A stretch of DNA of 64,000 bases from Shewanella frigidimarina (GCF_003797125.1 NZ_RKKE01000002.1:988127-1052126); one strand, 5' to 3'; numbered from the stretch's first letter, positions 9,156 through 20,257 are shown. The notes: generated by a model not told the origin, from the sequence alone. Numbers and translations are program-made.

Positions 9156-10403
9156 TTACACTGCGACAATTTGTAATAACTGACCACATAGCCATGCCAT
9201 GTAAGTACCTAATGCATAACCGAATACTGCCAACAACACCCCTACAGGTGCTAATGCAGGATGGAATGCAGCAGCCACCACTGGCGCCGATGCAGCTCCG
9301 CCCACGTTTGCCTGGCTGCCCACTGCCATATAAAACAATGGCGCTTTAATGAGTTTAGCAACCAATAACATTAATCCTGCATGCACTAACATCCACACAA
9401 TACCGATTAAGAAATAAATCGGCGTATCCATAACTTTAGACACATCCATATGTAAACCAATAGTCGCGACTAAAATATATAAAAATGCAGAAGCGATTTT
9501 AGAGGCGCCTGACGCTTCTAGATGACGTACAGGACTAAACGAAAGCCCTAAACCGATAGTGGTCACAATTACCACTAACCAGAAGAATTTAGAGGTTAAA
9601 CTGTAATCTTCGGTCCATGGATAGTTGGCTTCGAAGAAAGGCCCTAAGAAATCTGCCGCAAAATGGGCAAAACCTGTCACTCCAAACCCAACAGCCACAA
9701 TTAGCATGATGTCACGAAGCGACGGAATACGTGAATTCTCGGCGTGGTACTTTTCTACTTTTTCTTTTAGTGCTTCAATCGCGGTGGTGTCTGCACCCGT
9801 TCTGGCATCAATCTCTTTGGCTTTTGATGCCATAAACAGCAGTACTGCCATCCAGATATTGGCCACAATGACATCGACAGTCACCATCACTGAGAAAATC
9901 TCACCGCCGACTTCATAAATCTCTTTCATTGCGGCTTGGTTGGCACCGCCACCGATCCAACTTCCCGCTAAGGTTGTCATACCGCGCCATACGGCATCTG
10001 GGCCATTGCCACCTAGTAATGATGGATCAATCATTGATACGCTTAATAGTGCAATCGGTCCACCAATAACAATACCCAGCGTGCCGGTTAAAAACATAAT
10101 TACCGCTTTAGGGCCTAAACTCAGGATGGCTTTTAAATCGACACTTAAAATCAATAACACTAAACACGCAGGCAATAAATACCGCGAAGCAACAAAATAC
10201 AGTTGTGACGCATGACCATCAATCACGCCAAACGTATTTAATAATGAAGGTAAGAAATAGCACAGTAATAATGCTGGAATGTATTTATAGAATTTTTGCC
10301 AAAACGGATGGGTAGATGAACTAGTGTAAAAAACAAAACCTAAAATAACGGCGAGTATACCCAGTGCGGTGGCATCATTGCTCACCATTGCTGACGTTGT
10401 CAT
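9156..10403 (-). CDS. DUF819-family membrane protein (YjcL-like)
   Basis: A 415-residue polytopic inner-membrane protein with about ten to eleven hydrophobic segments and the glycine-rich stretches TLAGSWIGGGANQAAMKEIY and QANVGGAASAPVVAAAF that mark the DUF819 family. These resemble transporter substrate-binding loops, but the substrate is not established. It lies between sirB1 and kdsA on the same strand, only 17 bp before kdsA, and so probably drives or shares its transcription. E. coli has no gene here. Confidence 0.85.
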   Translation of the reverse strand: MTTSAMVSNDATALGILAVILGFVFYTSSSTHPFWQKFYKYIPALLLCYFLPSLLNTFGVIDGHASQLYFVASRYLLPACLVLLILSVDLKAILSLGPKAVIMFLTGTLGIVIGGPIALLSVSMIDPSLLGGNGPDAVWRGMTTLAGSWIGGGANQAAMKEIYEVGGEIFSVMVTVDVIVANIWMAVLLFMASKAKEIDARTGADTTAIEALKEKVEKYHAENSRIPSLRDIMLIVAVGFGVTGFAHFAADFLGPFFEANYPWTEDYSLTSKFFWLVVIVTTIGLGLSFSPVRHLEASGASKIASAFLYILVATIGLHMDVSKVMDTPIYFLIGIVWMLVHAGLMLLVAKLIKAPLFYMAVGSQANVGGAASAPVVAAAFHPALAPVGVLLAVFGYALGTYMAWLCGQLLQIVAV

Positions 10404-10596
10404 GCAGTGTTCTCCCTTACAAATACATTATATTTTTTGTTGTTATTGTGATTGTTATTGCGAAAATCAGTGGTGATTCAAATCGCATGATTTCGCAGCA
10501 GAGCTTTTAAAACTAAGCTTGCTGGCGCCCGACTTGCGAACTTAAGCCACTTTGAGTTAACCCAAAGCGGCCTGTTCGGCAGGTAATATCACATAA

Positions 10597-11385
10597 TTAA
10601 TGATAAACCTGCATATGTTGACTGAGTTCCTTTAATTGAATCTTAACCAGTTCAATTACCGGATCATGCGGACTCAAATCAATGAAGTGCTGTAAATCAG
10701 ACATGGCCACTTTAATGCAACCTAATTGCTGCGCAATAAACGCTCGTTCGCGATTAAGATGAACATCATCTGGGTGCCATTGTAATAATAAATTACAGCA
10801 TTCCATTGCCGGTTCAAACTTATGGCTGACAATGCAACCCGCTTTTAGCTCGTGCAACATGCGGCTAATTAAACGTTTTAGCGTGGCAGTTTTTAGATGA
10901 CTCGGCTTTAATTTAGCCGCATTACCCAATTCACCGCGCACAAATGCATGCAACTGATGACGGCTAAGCTCTTTACCCGTAAGCGGGTCATGGTATCTAA
11001 TAACATCATTCACTTGGCTTTTTAATACCGTATTACCGGGTAATAAAACCGCCTCGAGTGTTAAGTCGAGCTGCTTAGCCAATAAAATTAATAATATTGA
11101 TAACGTAGTGCTGTTACCTTGACGCTTTAACACGCAATAGCTTAAATCTGCTGCTTCGACACTAAAATAGTCATCGCGAGCACAAAAGCCTAAATCATTG
11201 TAAAACCACTTAAACAGACCTTCAAGCCGTGCTTGTTGGTCAACAACATAGTGACTCAATACCGAACCAGCCATTTCATACCATGCCCACATAGCAGGTT
11301 TTGAGGTTGAAAAGCCGAGATGTTCAGAGAGTTCAAATGCAGTTTCAGGTATAGAAACTGCATCATCAAGATGATATTTTGCCAT
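10597..11385 (-). CDS. sirB1: SirB1-family protein (transglutaminase-like/TPR)
   Basis: A 262-residue cytoplasmic protein equivalent to E. coli YchA. The first ~160 residues form the SirB1 transglutaminase-like domain (FYNDLGFCAR...LPGNTVLKSQ). The rest is a tetratricopeptide-like helical tail (CCNLLLQWHPDDVHLNRERA). The biochemical role is unknown and the name comes from a Salmonella invasion-regulation locus. It lies 10 bp after sirB2 within the hemA-to-kdsA operon. Confidence 0.85.
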   Translation of the reverse strand: MAKYHLDDAVSIPETAFELSEHLGFSTSKPAMWAWYEMAGSVLSHYVVDQQARLEGLFKWFYNDLGFCARDDYFSVEAADLSYCVLKRQGNSTTLSILLILLAKQLDLTLEAVLLPGNTVLKSQVNDVIRYHDPLTGKELSRHQLHAFVRGELGNAAKLKPSHLKTATLKRLISRMLHELKAGCIVSHKFEPAMECCNLLLQWHPDDVHLNRERAFIAQQLGCIKVAMSDLQHFIDLSPHDPVIELVKIQLKELSQHMQVYH

Positions 11386-11395
11386 TAAAAACCAA

Positions 11396-11791
11396 TTAAC
11401 CCATGAATACGACTTGTTTAAAATGAGCCAGTTTGGCCGCTAACACTACCCAACCAATTGCACCGATAAAAGCAAAAAACTTAAACAGCTTATTACGGTT
11501 AGATTTAAGTGCCATGATGCCTAAAGCAATGTATGCCGCAACACAGATGATTTTTTCTGTCATCCATGGATCAACAAAAGGATATTGTTTGATCATAAAG
11601 CAAAGAGTGAAGCCTGATAGTAATAAAAAGGTATCAATGACATGTGGCGCCACTTTAACAAACTTTTTTTCCATAATAGGAGACTGGCGTAAATGCAAAA
11701 CAAAACGCACGATAAAAAAGATCACACTCATGGCAACTAGCATCATGTGAGTATGCTTTACCGCTGGATATAAACTGTAAAATGTTTCCAT
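11396..11791 (-). CDS. sirB2: SirB2-family membrane protein
   Basis: A 131-residue inner-membrane protein equivalent to E. coli YchQ, with four hydrophobic helices and the family features YPAVKHTHMMLVAMSV and LRQSPIMEKKFVKVAPHVID. Function is unknown. Its conserved position between prmC and sirB1 supports the call. Confidence 0.85.
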   Translation of the reverse strand: METFYSLYPAVKHTHMMLVAMSVIFFIVRFVLHLRQSPIMEKKFVKVAPHVIDTFLLLSGFTLCFMIKQYPFVDPWMTEKIICVAAYIALGIMALKSNRNKLFKFFAFIGAIGWVVLAAKLAHFKQVVFMG

Positions 11792-11915
11792 TAATTAAGT
11801 CTCATTAAAAAGGTCAAAATAAAAGGTGGCTAGTTTACTCTATCAACCAGCCACATACCAATATCGCGATGAGTGTTATTTACTTAGAAGGGAAATGCCG
11901 AGTAAGGCAGGATTA

Positions 11916-12776
11916 TCAATCAGCCCATTGTCCTAGCGTACATCGATCATTGCTGCCAAAGTCTCGTACTGTGGCGACATTTTGATAACCCAGTTCAATC
12001 AGTTTTTCACGTACTTTGATTGCTTGCTCATAGCCATGTTCAAGCAATAAGTAACCACCGGGCAGTAAATGAGCCCTTGCTTGCTCTGCAATGTAATACA
12101 AGTCAGCATACCCTTCATTGCCTGCGGTGAGTGCACTTTGCGGTTCAAAGCGAACATCGCCTAAATGAAGATGCTCATCGGCTTCATCAATGTAAGGAGG
12201 ATTCGACACAATTAAATCAAAATCGCGCTGTTCTACCGCAGAAAACCAATCCGACTGGATAATTTCCACTTCGGTTAAATTAAGATTGCCGCGATTAGCT
12301 TTAGCAAGCTCCACAGCCTCTGGCACTTTATCAATGGCTGTAATTCGCCATTTTGGGCGCTCAGACGCTAAAGCTAATGCTATTGCTCCTGTTCCAGTGC
12401 CTAAATCCAATACTTTGGCATTGTGACGCACAGATAAGTTCAATGCAGTCTCTACTAAAATTTCAGTATCAGGCCGTGGAATAAGGGTGGAGTCGTTAAC
12501 AATGAAGGGTAATGACCAAAACTCTCGCTCACCAATAATATGCGCAACCGGAGTGCCACTTTGACGTTTGGCGATCATCTGACTATAAGCTTTAAATTGC
12601 TCGCTGGTCAGCTGCCGCTCTGGCCAAGTGTATAAAAAACTGCGATTTTTATTCATACAATGCAATAACAATGCCTCTGCATCCACATGTGCAGATTCAG
12701 AGGTTGCTGCTAATTGTGAATAAGCCCATTGCAGGGCTTCAGCAATTGTTGAATACGAAGACTGAGTCAAGAGCAC
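11916..12776 (-). CDS. prmC: Release factor glutamine methyltransferase
   Basis: Transfers methyl from S-adenosylmethionine to the GGQ glutamine of release factors RF1/RF2. The 286-residue protein has an N-terminal helical release-factor-binding domain, the SAM-binding VLDLGTGTGAIALALAS and the catalytic IVSNPPYID motif. It starts 3 bp after the prfA stop, consistent with translational coupling to the gene for its substrate. Confidence 0.97.
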   Translation of the reverse strand: MLLTQSSYSTIAEALQWAYSQLAATSESAHVDAEALLLHCMNKNRSFLYTWPERQLTSEQFKAYSQMIAKRQSGTPVAHIIGEREFWSLPFIVNDSTLIPRPDTEILVETALNLSVRHNAKVLDLGTGTGAIALALASERPKWRITAIDKVPEAVELAKANRGNLNLTEVEIIQSDWFSAVEQRDFDLIVSNPPYIDEADEHLHLGDVRFEPQSALTAGNEGYADLYYIAEQARAHLLPGGYLLLEHGYEQAIKVREKLIELGYQNVATVRDFGSNDRCTLGQWAD

Positions 12777-12779
12777 TCC

Positions 12780-13865
12780 TTAATCGTCAGCTAACGCTGC
12801 AAGCATGTCTGCTTGATGTTCTAGCATGATAGGATCAAGCAAGACATTTAAATCGCCTTCCATGACTTCATTCAAGCGGTATAGCGTTAAGTTGATGCGA
12901 TGATCACTTACACGACCTTGAGGGTAATTGTAGGTTCTAATACGTTCAGAACGATCACCACTGGCCACTAAACTACGTCGGGTTGTTTCTTCAGCACTAC
13001 GTCTTTTTTCATCTTCAACAGCTTGAATACGCGCGGCCAATACACTCATCGCTTGGGCACGGTTTTTATGCTGCGAACGTTGATCCTGACACTCGACAAT
13101 AATACCTGATGGAATATGGGTAATACGAATAGCAGAATCGGTTTTGTTAACGTGCTGACCACCCGCACCAGACGCACGGAAAGTATCAACTTTTAAGTCT
13201 GCTGCATTAATCGAAATTGCTTCAGCCTCTGGTACTTCATGCAATACCACAACAGTACAAGCCGAAGTATGTACACGGCCTTGAGATTCAGTTTCAGGCA
13301 CACGTTGAACACGATGTCCGCCAGACTCAAACTTTAATTTACCGTAAGCACCGTCACCACTTATTTTAACAATTATTTCTTTAAAGCCACCATGTTCACC
13401 TTCGTTAACATTCATGACTTCCATTTGCCAACGGTTGGCTTCACAGTAACGTGAATACATACGGTATAAGTCACCAGCAAAAATAGCGGCTTCATCACCA
13501 CCTGCACCGGCGCGAATTTCAAGAAACGCGTTGGTGTCATCGTTAGGATCTGTTGGCAATAGTAAAACTTGTAATTCATCTTCAAGCTTTTCTAGCACTT
13601 GCTTTGACTGCTTATACTCATCTTGCGCCATTTCGCGCATTTCAAGATCGTCTTCTTCAAGCATCTCTTTGGCGTAGTCGAAATCTTTTTGAGCTTGTTG
13701 AAATGCCTTAAAGCTACTGACAACATCTTCAAGTTGAGAATATTCTTTTGATAATCCACGAAAACGGTCTTGATCCGAAATCACGGTAGCATCACTGAGT
13801 AACGCTAATACTTCTTCATTACGCTCGAGCAAGCCTTCAAGCTTGCGGATAACGGATTCTTTCAT
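12780..13865 (-). CDS. prfA: Peptide chain release factor 1
   Basis: A 361-residue class I release factor that recognises UAA and UAG and triggers peptidyl-tRNA hydrolysis. The GGQ loop is seen as [20 protein letters not shown], with a long N-terminal coiled-coil domain and an acidic C-terminus. The glutamine is the target of the product of the next gene, prmC. It lies 14 bp after hemA. Confidence 0.98.
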
Positions 13866-13879
13866 TTAGCTCGCTAACC

Positions 13880-15130
13880 TTAGTTTTTATCTAAACCAAG
13901 CGCAGATCTTAATTGGCCTAACGTATTCAAATCGCCTTGACGGCTTGCTGAAGTGAGCGCTTGTGTAGGTGAATGTATCAAACGATTGGTCAGCCTATTG
14001 GCTAGCTCAAGTATCACTTGTTCACTATCACTGCCTTGAGATAATTTATTCAAGGCACGTTCAACTAATTCATCTTTAATAGCCAAGCTCTGGCTGCGAT
14101 ATTCGCGAATACTGTCGACTGACTCTAAAGACCTAATCCACTCCATAAATATGTGTGATTGATCTTCAGTAATTAATTCTGCTTGCTCGGCGGCTTCTTT
14201 ACGTGAAGCCATGTTCTGTTCAATTATGCTATGCAGATCGTCTACAGTATAAAGGAATGCGTCGTCTAACTCACCGACTTCTGCTTCAATATCTCTTGGA
14301 ACTGCAATATCCACCAACAACATAGGTTGGTGACGACGCTGTTTTAGCGCTTTTTCGACCATTCCTTTACCTAAAATAGGCAAAGGGCTGGCGGTAGAGG
14401 ATATCACGATATCGGCTTTAGGGAGAAAGTCTGGTATTTGTTCTAGGGTAATTGCGGTCGCATTAAACTCTTCACACATGGCTTGAGCGCGTTCAATAGT
14501 TCGATTTGCCACCACCATAGAAGCAACACCATTATCTTTAAGGTGCTTGGCAACTAATTCAATGGTTTCTCCGGCACCAATGAGTAACACTTTAGTGGTG
14601 CTCAATGATGAGAAAATATGTTTCGCCATGCTAACAGCGGCAAAGGCAACAGAAACTGCTGCGGCACCGATCTCAGTGTCTGTACGTACTTTTTTAGCCA
14701 CAGAAAAAGTATTTTGAAATAAACGATCAATCGTTAATGCGATAGTGCCAGCTTCTTTGGCTTTCACAAACGCTTGTTTGACCTGCCCTAAAATTTGCGG
14801 CTCGCCAAGCACCAGAGAATCTAAACCCGATGCTACCCGCATTAAATGTTTGACGGCTACTTGTTCTTCATAAGCATAGATACACGGCATTAAATCGCTA
14901 TGATCTAAACCATGATAATCCTCTAACCATTCAATAATGTCTTCCTTTTCAGCATTATTGCAATATAGCTCAGTACGGTTACAGGTAGACACAATAACAG
15001 CCTCACCCGTGCGGGTGCGACTGGCCAAGCTTTTCATGGCATCATGAATGCGGTCTGGAGAGAAAGCGACTTTTTCACGCAAATCTACCGTGGCGGTTTT
15101 ATGGTTTATCCCGATTATTACTAGGCTCAT
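13880..15130 (-). CDS. hemA: Glutamyl-tRNA reductase
   Basis: Reduces glutamyl-tRNA(Glu) to glutamate-1-semialdehyde with NADPH, the first committed step of C5-pathway haem synthesis. The 416-residue protein carries the nucleophile Cys50 in [10 protein letters not shown], the [13 protein letters not shown] segment and an NADPH-binding [16 protein letters not shown]. It heads the leftward operon and is divergent from lolB across about 240 bp that must hold both promoters. Confidence 0.98.
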   Translation of the reverse strand: MSLVIIGINHKTATVDLREKVAFSPDRIHDAMKSLASRTRTGEAVIVSTCNRTELYCNNAEKEDIIEWLEDYHGLDHSDLMPCIYAYEEQVAVKHLMRVASGLDSLVLGEPQILGQVKQAFVKAKEAGTIALTIDRLFQNTFSVAKKVRTDTEIGAAAVSVAFAAVSMAKHIFSSLSTTKVLLIGAGETIELVAKHLKDNGVASMVVANRTIERAQAMCEEFNATAITLEQIPDFLPKADIVISSTASPLPILGKGMVEKALKQRRHQPMLLVDIAVPRDIEAEVGELDDAFLYTVDDLHSIIEQNMASRKEAAEQAELITEDQSHIFMEWIRSLESVDSIREYRSQSLAIKDELVERALNKLSQGSDSEQVILELANRLTNRLIHSPTQALTSASRQGDLNTLGQLRSALGLDKN

Positions 15131-15367
15131 TAGACGGTATCAAGTTCTTTTCGGTGACGTTAATTAGGCTATTCTACTGAATTGAACCAACTAAAAACAC
15201 AATTGGCTTAACAAAACGGAATAAATGTCTAAATTTTTATTTATTGATCACATATCTATTATGTAAACCAATACATTAATATCACATTAATTTTGGCAAA
15301 AGGATTTTTACATAATGGCTTAAGCCCAGTATCATAAGAACATCTTAAGCAACTGCTAGGCAATCCA

Positions 15368-15979
15368 TTGCGTTTATCTGCATCTTTATTTCATATCGCC
15401 CTCGTTACCGTGTTGCTTGTCTTAGCCGGTTGTAGTGTCACACCATCTGAAGATTTTAGCCCTATCAATGTGACCAATGCGGCTCAAGCCAAAGCATGGG
15501 AACTTCAAGGGAAAATTGCCGTCAAGACATCTGAAGACAAATTCAGTACCAATTTGTATTGGCTGCACCAACCGAAAGCTAATGATTTACGCTTAACAAC
15601 GGTATTAGGCACAACAGTATTAACCCTTAAGACAAATCAAGGTATGGCGACACTTGACGTTGACGGCAAAACCTATCGCGACAGTAATGCTCAAGATTTA
15701 CTGACCGGTATTAGCGGATGGTCAATCCCACTTGATAGCCTTCCTTTATGGATCACAGGTCAAATTGGCAGCAATGATAAAATTGTCAGCTATAATCCTG
15801 ATGGCACAATTAAACAATTAATCAGTCACGACCCTGAAGCCAATTGGGTGGTCAGTTTTCTCGGTTGGCAACAACAAAGCGGCGCGCAGGTGCCTAGGTT
15901 GTTGAAGATTGAGCGTGAAGATGTGCAAATAAAAATTCAAACTAATCAATGGACAGCGGTAGCAGCCAAAACAAAATAG
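15368..15979 (+). CDS. lolB: Outer-membrane lipoprotein receptor LolB
   Basis: Accepts lipoproteins from periplasmic LolA and inserts them in the outer membrane. The 203-residue precursor has a lipobox LVLAGC with Cys22 as the lipidated residue, followed by an AWELQGKIAVKT start of the barrel domain. The start is a TTG, chosen because it gives a complete signal peptide. The order lolB-ispE-prs beside divergent hemA matches E. coli. Confidence 0.93.
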   Translation: MRLSASLFHIALVTVLLVLAGCSVTPSEDFSPINVTNAAQAKAWELQGKIAVKTSEDKFSTNLYWLHQPKANDLRLTTVLGTTVLTLKTNQGMATLDVDGKTYRDSNAQDLLTGISGWSIPLDSLPLWITGQIGSNDKIVSYNPDGTIKQLISHDPEANWVVSFLGWQQQSGAQVPRLLKIEREDVQIKIQTNQWTAVAAKTK

Positions 15980-16024
15980 GGTTTAATATTCAGTGCTGGC
16001 TAATAACAAGGTAGTTAACAAAAT

Positions 16025-16897
16025 ATGACATCGACGAACTCTCGCAAATCAGCGATATCCAAAAGTTGGCCAGCTCCTGCAAAACTGAATTTATTTTTGC
16101 ATGTAACTGGCCAGCGAGCCGATGGCTATCATGAACTACAAACGCTATTTCAATTTATTGACCATTGTGATTACCTTGATTTTCATATCACAGACACACC
16201 AGATTTAATTCTCCATTCTACGATGTCCGATTCTGTCGCTGACAGCGATAACTTAATTCTTAAGGCCGCAAAATCACTCAAGCGTTACACCCAATATGAA
16301 GGCGGCGCGCATATTTGGTTAGAAAAATTGTTGCCTATGGGGGGTGGTTTAGGTGGCGGATCATCTGATGCAGCTACCACATTAGTGGCGCTAAATGCCT
16401 TATGGAAAACCAATATATCACCCAATAAACTAGCTGAAATTGGCTTAACGCTTGGTGCGGATGTCCCTGTTTTTATTAATGGTTTATCTGCGTTCGCCGA
16501 AGGTGTCGGTGAGAAGTTGATCACAGTACAACCACCCGAGTCATGGTATTTAGTTATTGTCCCTGACGTACATGTATCAACCCAGGCCGTTTTTCAACAT
16601 CCTGATTTGCCACGTAACACACCAAAATTGGATATGAGCAGTTTAATGACTCAACAATGGAGCAATGATTGTCAGAAACTGGTCACAACTAAGCACCCTC
16701 AAGTTGCCAATGCCTTAAGCTGGCTGGTAGAATATGCGCCGTCGAGAATGACCGGAACAGGCGCATGCGTGTTCGGGGAATTTACACATTCGCAACAAGC
16801 CCTTGACGCTTTAGCCAAATTACCGGCTGATATGCAAGGTTTTGTCGCAAAGGGGATGAACAAGTCGCCATTACAAATACGGCTTGAGCAGCTCTAA
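16025..16897 (+). CDS. ispE: 4-diphosphocytidyl-2-C-methyl-D-erythritol kinase
   Basis: Phosphorylates CDP-ME in the MEP isoprenoid pathway. The 290-residue GHMP kinase has [20 protein letters not shown] at the N-terminus and the ATP-binding [18 protein letters not shown] loop. The C-terminal [12 protein letters not shown] motif is also present. It follows lolB by 45 bp. Confidence 0.97.
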   Translation: MTSTNSRKSAISKSWPAPAKLNLFLHVTGQRADGYHELQTLFQFIDHCDYLDFHITDTPDLILHSTMSDSVADSDNLILKAAKSLKRYTQYEGGAHIWLEKLLPMGGGLGGGSSDAATTLVALNALWKTNISPNKLAEIGLTLGADVPVFINGLSAFAEGVGEKLITVQPPESWYLVIVPDVHVSTQAVFQHPDLPRNTPKLDMSSLMTQQWSNDCQKLVTTKHPQVANALSWLVEYAPSRMTGTGACVFGEFTHSQQALDALAKLPADMQGFVAKGMNKSPLQIRLEQL

Positions 16898-16987
16898 CAA
16901 CATTATTTCTTCTGGGTCAGTTTTGAGTGACAACACGTAAAATTGATCTAGCCTTTAATCGTAAAGCAAACACCTGAGGTTCATAAA

Positions 16988-17935
16988 GTGCCCGACATCA
17001 AGCTCTTTGCTGGTAACGCTACCCCAAATCTAGCCGCCAAGATAGCCGACCGTTTATTTTGCAAACTTGGCGACGCAGTTGTAGGCCGTTTCAGCGACGG
17101 TGAAATCAGTGTTCAAATAAACGAGAATGTACGTGGTGCGGATGTGTTCATCATCCAATCTACTTGCGCACCAACTAACGATAACCTCATGGAGCTTATT
17201 GTAATGGTTGACGCGCTACGTCGTGCATCAGCGGGTCGTATTACTGCCGTTATTCCGTACTTTGGTTATGCTCGTCAAGACCGCCGTGTACGCAGTGCAC
17301 GTGTACCTATTACCGCAAAAGTTGTTGCAGATTTCTTGTCAAGCGTGGGTGTTGACCGCGTATTGACTTGTGACTTACATGCTGAGCAAATTCAAGGTTT
17401 CTTTGATGTCCCTGTTGATAACGTGTTCGGTAGCCCTGTGTTACTTGAAGACATGTTGGCAAAGAAATTAGAAAATCCTGTTGTTGTGTCTCCTGATATT
17501 GGCGGTGTAGTTCGTGCTCGTGCCGTTGCCAAGCTATTAGATGACTCTGACCTTGCGATTATCGATAAGCGTCGTCCACAAGCTAACGTTGCTCAAGTAA
17601 TGCATATTATTGGTGATGTTCAAGGCCGTGATTGCATCATCGTTGATGACATGATCGATACTGGTGGCACTTTATGTAAAGCTGCTGAAGCATTAAAAGA
17701 ACATGGCGCTAACCGCGTGTTCGCTTATGCTACTCATCCGGTATTCTCAGGCAATGCTGCTGAAAATATTGCTAACTCTGTTATCGATGAAGTTATCGTG
17801 ACAGACACTGTGCCATTAAGCCCTGAAATGTTAAAAGTGGCGAAAGTGACCCAGCTAACAATGTCCGCAGTACTAGCTGAAGCGATACGTCGCGTTAGTA
17901 ACGAAGAGTCAATCTCTGCGATGTTCCGCCACTAA
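16988..17935 (+). CDS. prs: Ribose-phosphate pyrophosphokinase
   Basis: Makes PRPP from ribose-5-phosphate and ATP for nucleotide, His and Trp synthesis. The 315-residue length is typical. It has [10 protein letters not shown], the flexible-loop YFGYARQDR and the PRPP loop [11 protein letters not shown]. The GTG start is preceded by GAGGT and gives the exact canonical N-terminus [16 protein letters not shown]. The gap of 90 bp after ispE and the following terminator define the end of this unit. Confidence 0.98.
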   Translation: MPDIKLFAGNATPNLAAKIADRLFCKLGDAVVGRFSDGEISVQINENVRGADVFIIQSTCAPTNDNLMELIVMVDALRRASAGRITAVIPYFGYARQDRRVRSARVPITAKVVADFLSSVGVDRVLTCDLHAEQIQGFFDVPVDNVFGSPVLLEDMLAKKLENPVVVSPDIGGVVRARAVAKLLDDSDLAIIDKRRPQANVAQVMHIIGDVQGRDCIIVDDMIDTGGTLCKAAEALKEHGANRVFAYATHPVFSGNAAENIANSVIDEVIVTDTVPLSPEMLKVAKVTQLTMSAVLAEAIRRVSNEESISAMFRH

Positions 17936-17959
17936 TCATCTTTAGTGAGTGAAACAACT

Positions 17960-17985
17960 AAACGCACTCTTACGAGTGCGTTTTT
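17960..17985 (+). terminator. prs terminator
   Basis: AACGCACTC and GAGTGCGTT arms with a 4-nt loop followed by TTTTTGTTT, directly after prs. Confidence 0.9.
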
Positions 17986-18193
17986 GTTTGGGTAAATATC
18001 GCAAAAATATTTTATCTACCTTATTTGAGAAAGACTCCTAACCTCTATTACCAAATGTTAGTCAGTGTTGAACAACTGATGTTTAACATTAACCGTCAGA
18101 TCGTTCTGCAACATTAAAAAATTCAACCCAAAGTGAATTATTGAGTCAATATAATCACCTCAGCGTTGGCTGCAAAACCAAAACCAGATTCAT

Positions 18194-19228
18194 TTAAGCT
18201 GTCATGGTTTGCATGATCGTAAGCGACTCTAGCGGCGGCTGAGCATGCAAAGAATGTGTTGAATAGAATGCCTTTTGAGTGTGTAAAAAAGCATTACCTG
18301 CTGTAATACCCGTTTGATAATCATGGCGTAAGTCCATATCTGTGCTGCCCAACAATTTGCTTTGAAGATTATCATCAGCAAAAATTTGAATGATCTCGAC
18401 ATCATCAGGTGGATTGGCGATAAACGCGAGCTCTTGTTCGTAAGCTTGTTCATGCTGAGCCAAGTAATCTATGGTTTTGGGACAATAACCTGACACACAA
18501 ATCCATGATTTTAATTTATGTACCCAAGCAGATTGAGCATGAAAATCTGCATTAACAGTACGAATAACCACAATTTTTCGCGCTCCACGACGATATGCTT
18601 CACGAACTGGTAACGGCGCAGCCAGTCCACCATCAAGGTAAAAGTCAGCTTGAGGGTAATCATAGTTGGTATGAACTTGATTAGCAGCACTGGCGGTTAA
18701 CCAGGGCGCAAGTTTAACCCCCTGCTTATATAGAAAAGGTAATGCACTTGAGGCTTTAAGTAATTCGCGCCAGTGGTCATTATCACCATTTGGGCGTAAG
18801 AAATAAGCTTGTCGATCGCGTGAGTTAGTTGCGGTGATCAATAACTCGCGTTGTCCCAATGATTTTGCGGCGGCGGAAAAGTCTAAGGCAAAGCTACCTT
18901 GAGTAGTTTTATCAAAGTACCAATCCAAATCGACAACATTTCCGCCAACTAATCCTCGGCCCAGTTGGTAAAATCGCTTATGCCGTGATAATCCACGAAT
19001 TAACCGCTTGGCATAGCCTTTCTGGCGAGATAAAAAGCTCGTGAGATTTTGTGAACCTGCAGATGTGCCTATGAATAAATCGAAGGGATCAAAATCATTA
19101 TCTAACCACGCATCTAACACACCAGCGGTAAATATCCCTCGCTGACCACCACCTTCAGCAATCAGTGCCATCTTGGGTTGTGATGCTTCATAAGGGTTCG
19201 TAAATGGTGTTGGTGTTAGGACGTTCAT
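18194..19228 (-). CDS. Patatin-like phospholipase family protein (YjjU-like)
   Basis: A 344-residue putative acyl hydrolase. The patatin signatures are all visible: oxyanion loop EGGGQRGIFTAGVLD (about residues 25-39), nucleophile elbow GTSAG (about 59-63) and the catalytic aspartate in LDGGLAAPLP. No signal peptide is seen, so it is probably cytoplasmic or peripheral. The arrangement resembles E. coli YjjU, whose substrate is not established. It appears monocistronic. Confidence 0.88.
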   Translation of the reverse strand: MNVLTPTPFTNPYEASQPKMALIAEGGGQRGIFTAGVLDAWLDNDFDPFDLFIGTSAGSQNLTSFLSRQKGYAKRLIRGLSRHKRFYQLGRGLVGGNVVDLDWYFDKTTQGSFALDFSAAAKSLGQRELLITATNSRDRQAYFLRPNGDNDHWRELLKASSALPFLYKQGVKLAPWLTASAANQVHTNYDYPQADFYLDGGLAAPLPVREAYRRGARKIVVIRTVNADFHAQSAWVHKLKSWICVSGYCPKTIDYLAQHEQAYEQELAFIANPPDDVEIIQIFADDNLQSKLLGSTDMDLRHDYQTGITAGNAFLHTQKAFYSTHSLHAQPPLESLTIMQTMTA

Positions 19229-19491
19229 GATGAGCCTTTCTAAGAATATTCACTGCATAAGACAAGTCTAAACAACAGTAAGTAAAATAGATAACCGATA
19301 GAATCAATCGCGTTGATAGAAAAATACTATTGATAAACAATACCGATTGTATTAATTATCTGCTCATTCAGAGTAAGTTGATAGCAGATGAGCTAAGGCT
19401 AAGGGGTGATTTTTTTGAGAGGTATTCACATCAACAGGCTTCAATATGATCAAAAAATTTTGCTGAAAACATTTTGCTGAAAAATCACAGC
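19229..19491. other. Gene-free interval upstream of the patatin gene
   Basis: About 260 bp between the phospholipase start and the tRNA-operon terminator. It presumably holds the phospholipase promoter. No ORF or RNA gene was seen. Confidence 0.35.
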
Positions 19492-19520
19492 AAAAAGCCC
19501 GTCTATAAGACGGGCTTTTT
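19492..19520 (-). terminator. tRNA operon terminator
   Basis: AGCCCGTCT and AGACGGGCT arms around a 3-nt loop, T-run on both sides, lying right after the last tRNA-Gln on the minus strand. Confidence 0.9.
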
Positions 19521-19526
19521 AGAATT

Positions 19527-19601
19527 TGGCTGGGATACAAGGATTCGAACCTTGGAATGCTGAGATCAAAACCCAGTGCCTTACCGCTTGGCGATATCCC
19601 A
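19527..19601 (-). tRNA. tRNA-Gln (UUG), copy 3 of 3
   Basis: A 75-nt cloverleaf with encoded CCA. Anticodon loop TTTTGAT gives UUG. It is identical in sequence to the two other tRNA-Gln genes of the array and is the last gene before the terminator. Confidence 0.97.
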
Positions 19602-19649
19602 ATAGTATTTTTTAAACAGACATGAAAAACAATTTTGACTAAAATTTGA

Positions 19650-19734
<85 letters not shown>

Positions 19735-19827
19735 ATCAAATTTTAACTTAGAGTATACTCTTTTTATTTCAGAGTAAACTTTGCTTTACCAGCTAACGTA
19801 AGTACAACTCACTCTACCCAGTAAATA

Positions 19828-19904
19828 TGGTAGCAATGGCGGGACTTGAACCTGCGACCCCAGCATTATGAGTGCTGTGCTCTAACCAGCTGAGCTACAT
19901 TGCC
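19828..19904 (-). tRNA. tRNA-Met (CAU, elongator type), copy 2 of 2
   Basis: A 77-nt tRNA with encoded CCA and anticodon loop CTCATAA. Synteny with the E. coli metT-leuW-glnUW-metU array supports elongator Met rather than initiator or the Ile CAU tRNA. Position 1-72 is a G-U pair. Confidence 0.93.
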
Positions 19905-19909
19905 AAAGA

Positions 19910-19984
19910 TGGCTGGGATACAAGGATTCGAACCTTGGAATGCTGAGATCAAAACCCAGTGCCTTACCGCTTGGCGATATCCCA
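19910..19984 (-). tRNA. tRNA-Gln (UUG), copy 2 of 3
   Basis: 75 nt with CCA, identical to the other two copies. Only 5 bp separate it from the following tRNA-Met. Confidence 0.97.
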
Positions 19985-20007
19985 ATAATCTTGTCTAACT
20001 TTATAAA

Positions 20008-20082
20008 TGGCTGGGATACAAGGATTCGAACCTTGGAATGCTGAGATCAAAACCCAGTGCCTTACCGCTTGGCGATATCCCA
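20008..20082 (-). tRNA. tRNA-Gln (UUG), copy 1 of 3
   Basis: 75 nt with CCA, anticodon UUG. It is part of the tandem Met-Leu-Gln-Gln-Met-Leu-Gln array. Confidence 0.97.
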
Positions 20083-20127
20083 ATCAAACTTTTTGAAACA
20101 TTCGCCTAAGCCAATATCTCGAATAAA

Positions 20128-20212
<85 letters not shown>

Positions 20213-20257
20213 ACAACACTCTAGTTTAACATCTTGAGCAGATGGGTAAGAAATAGA

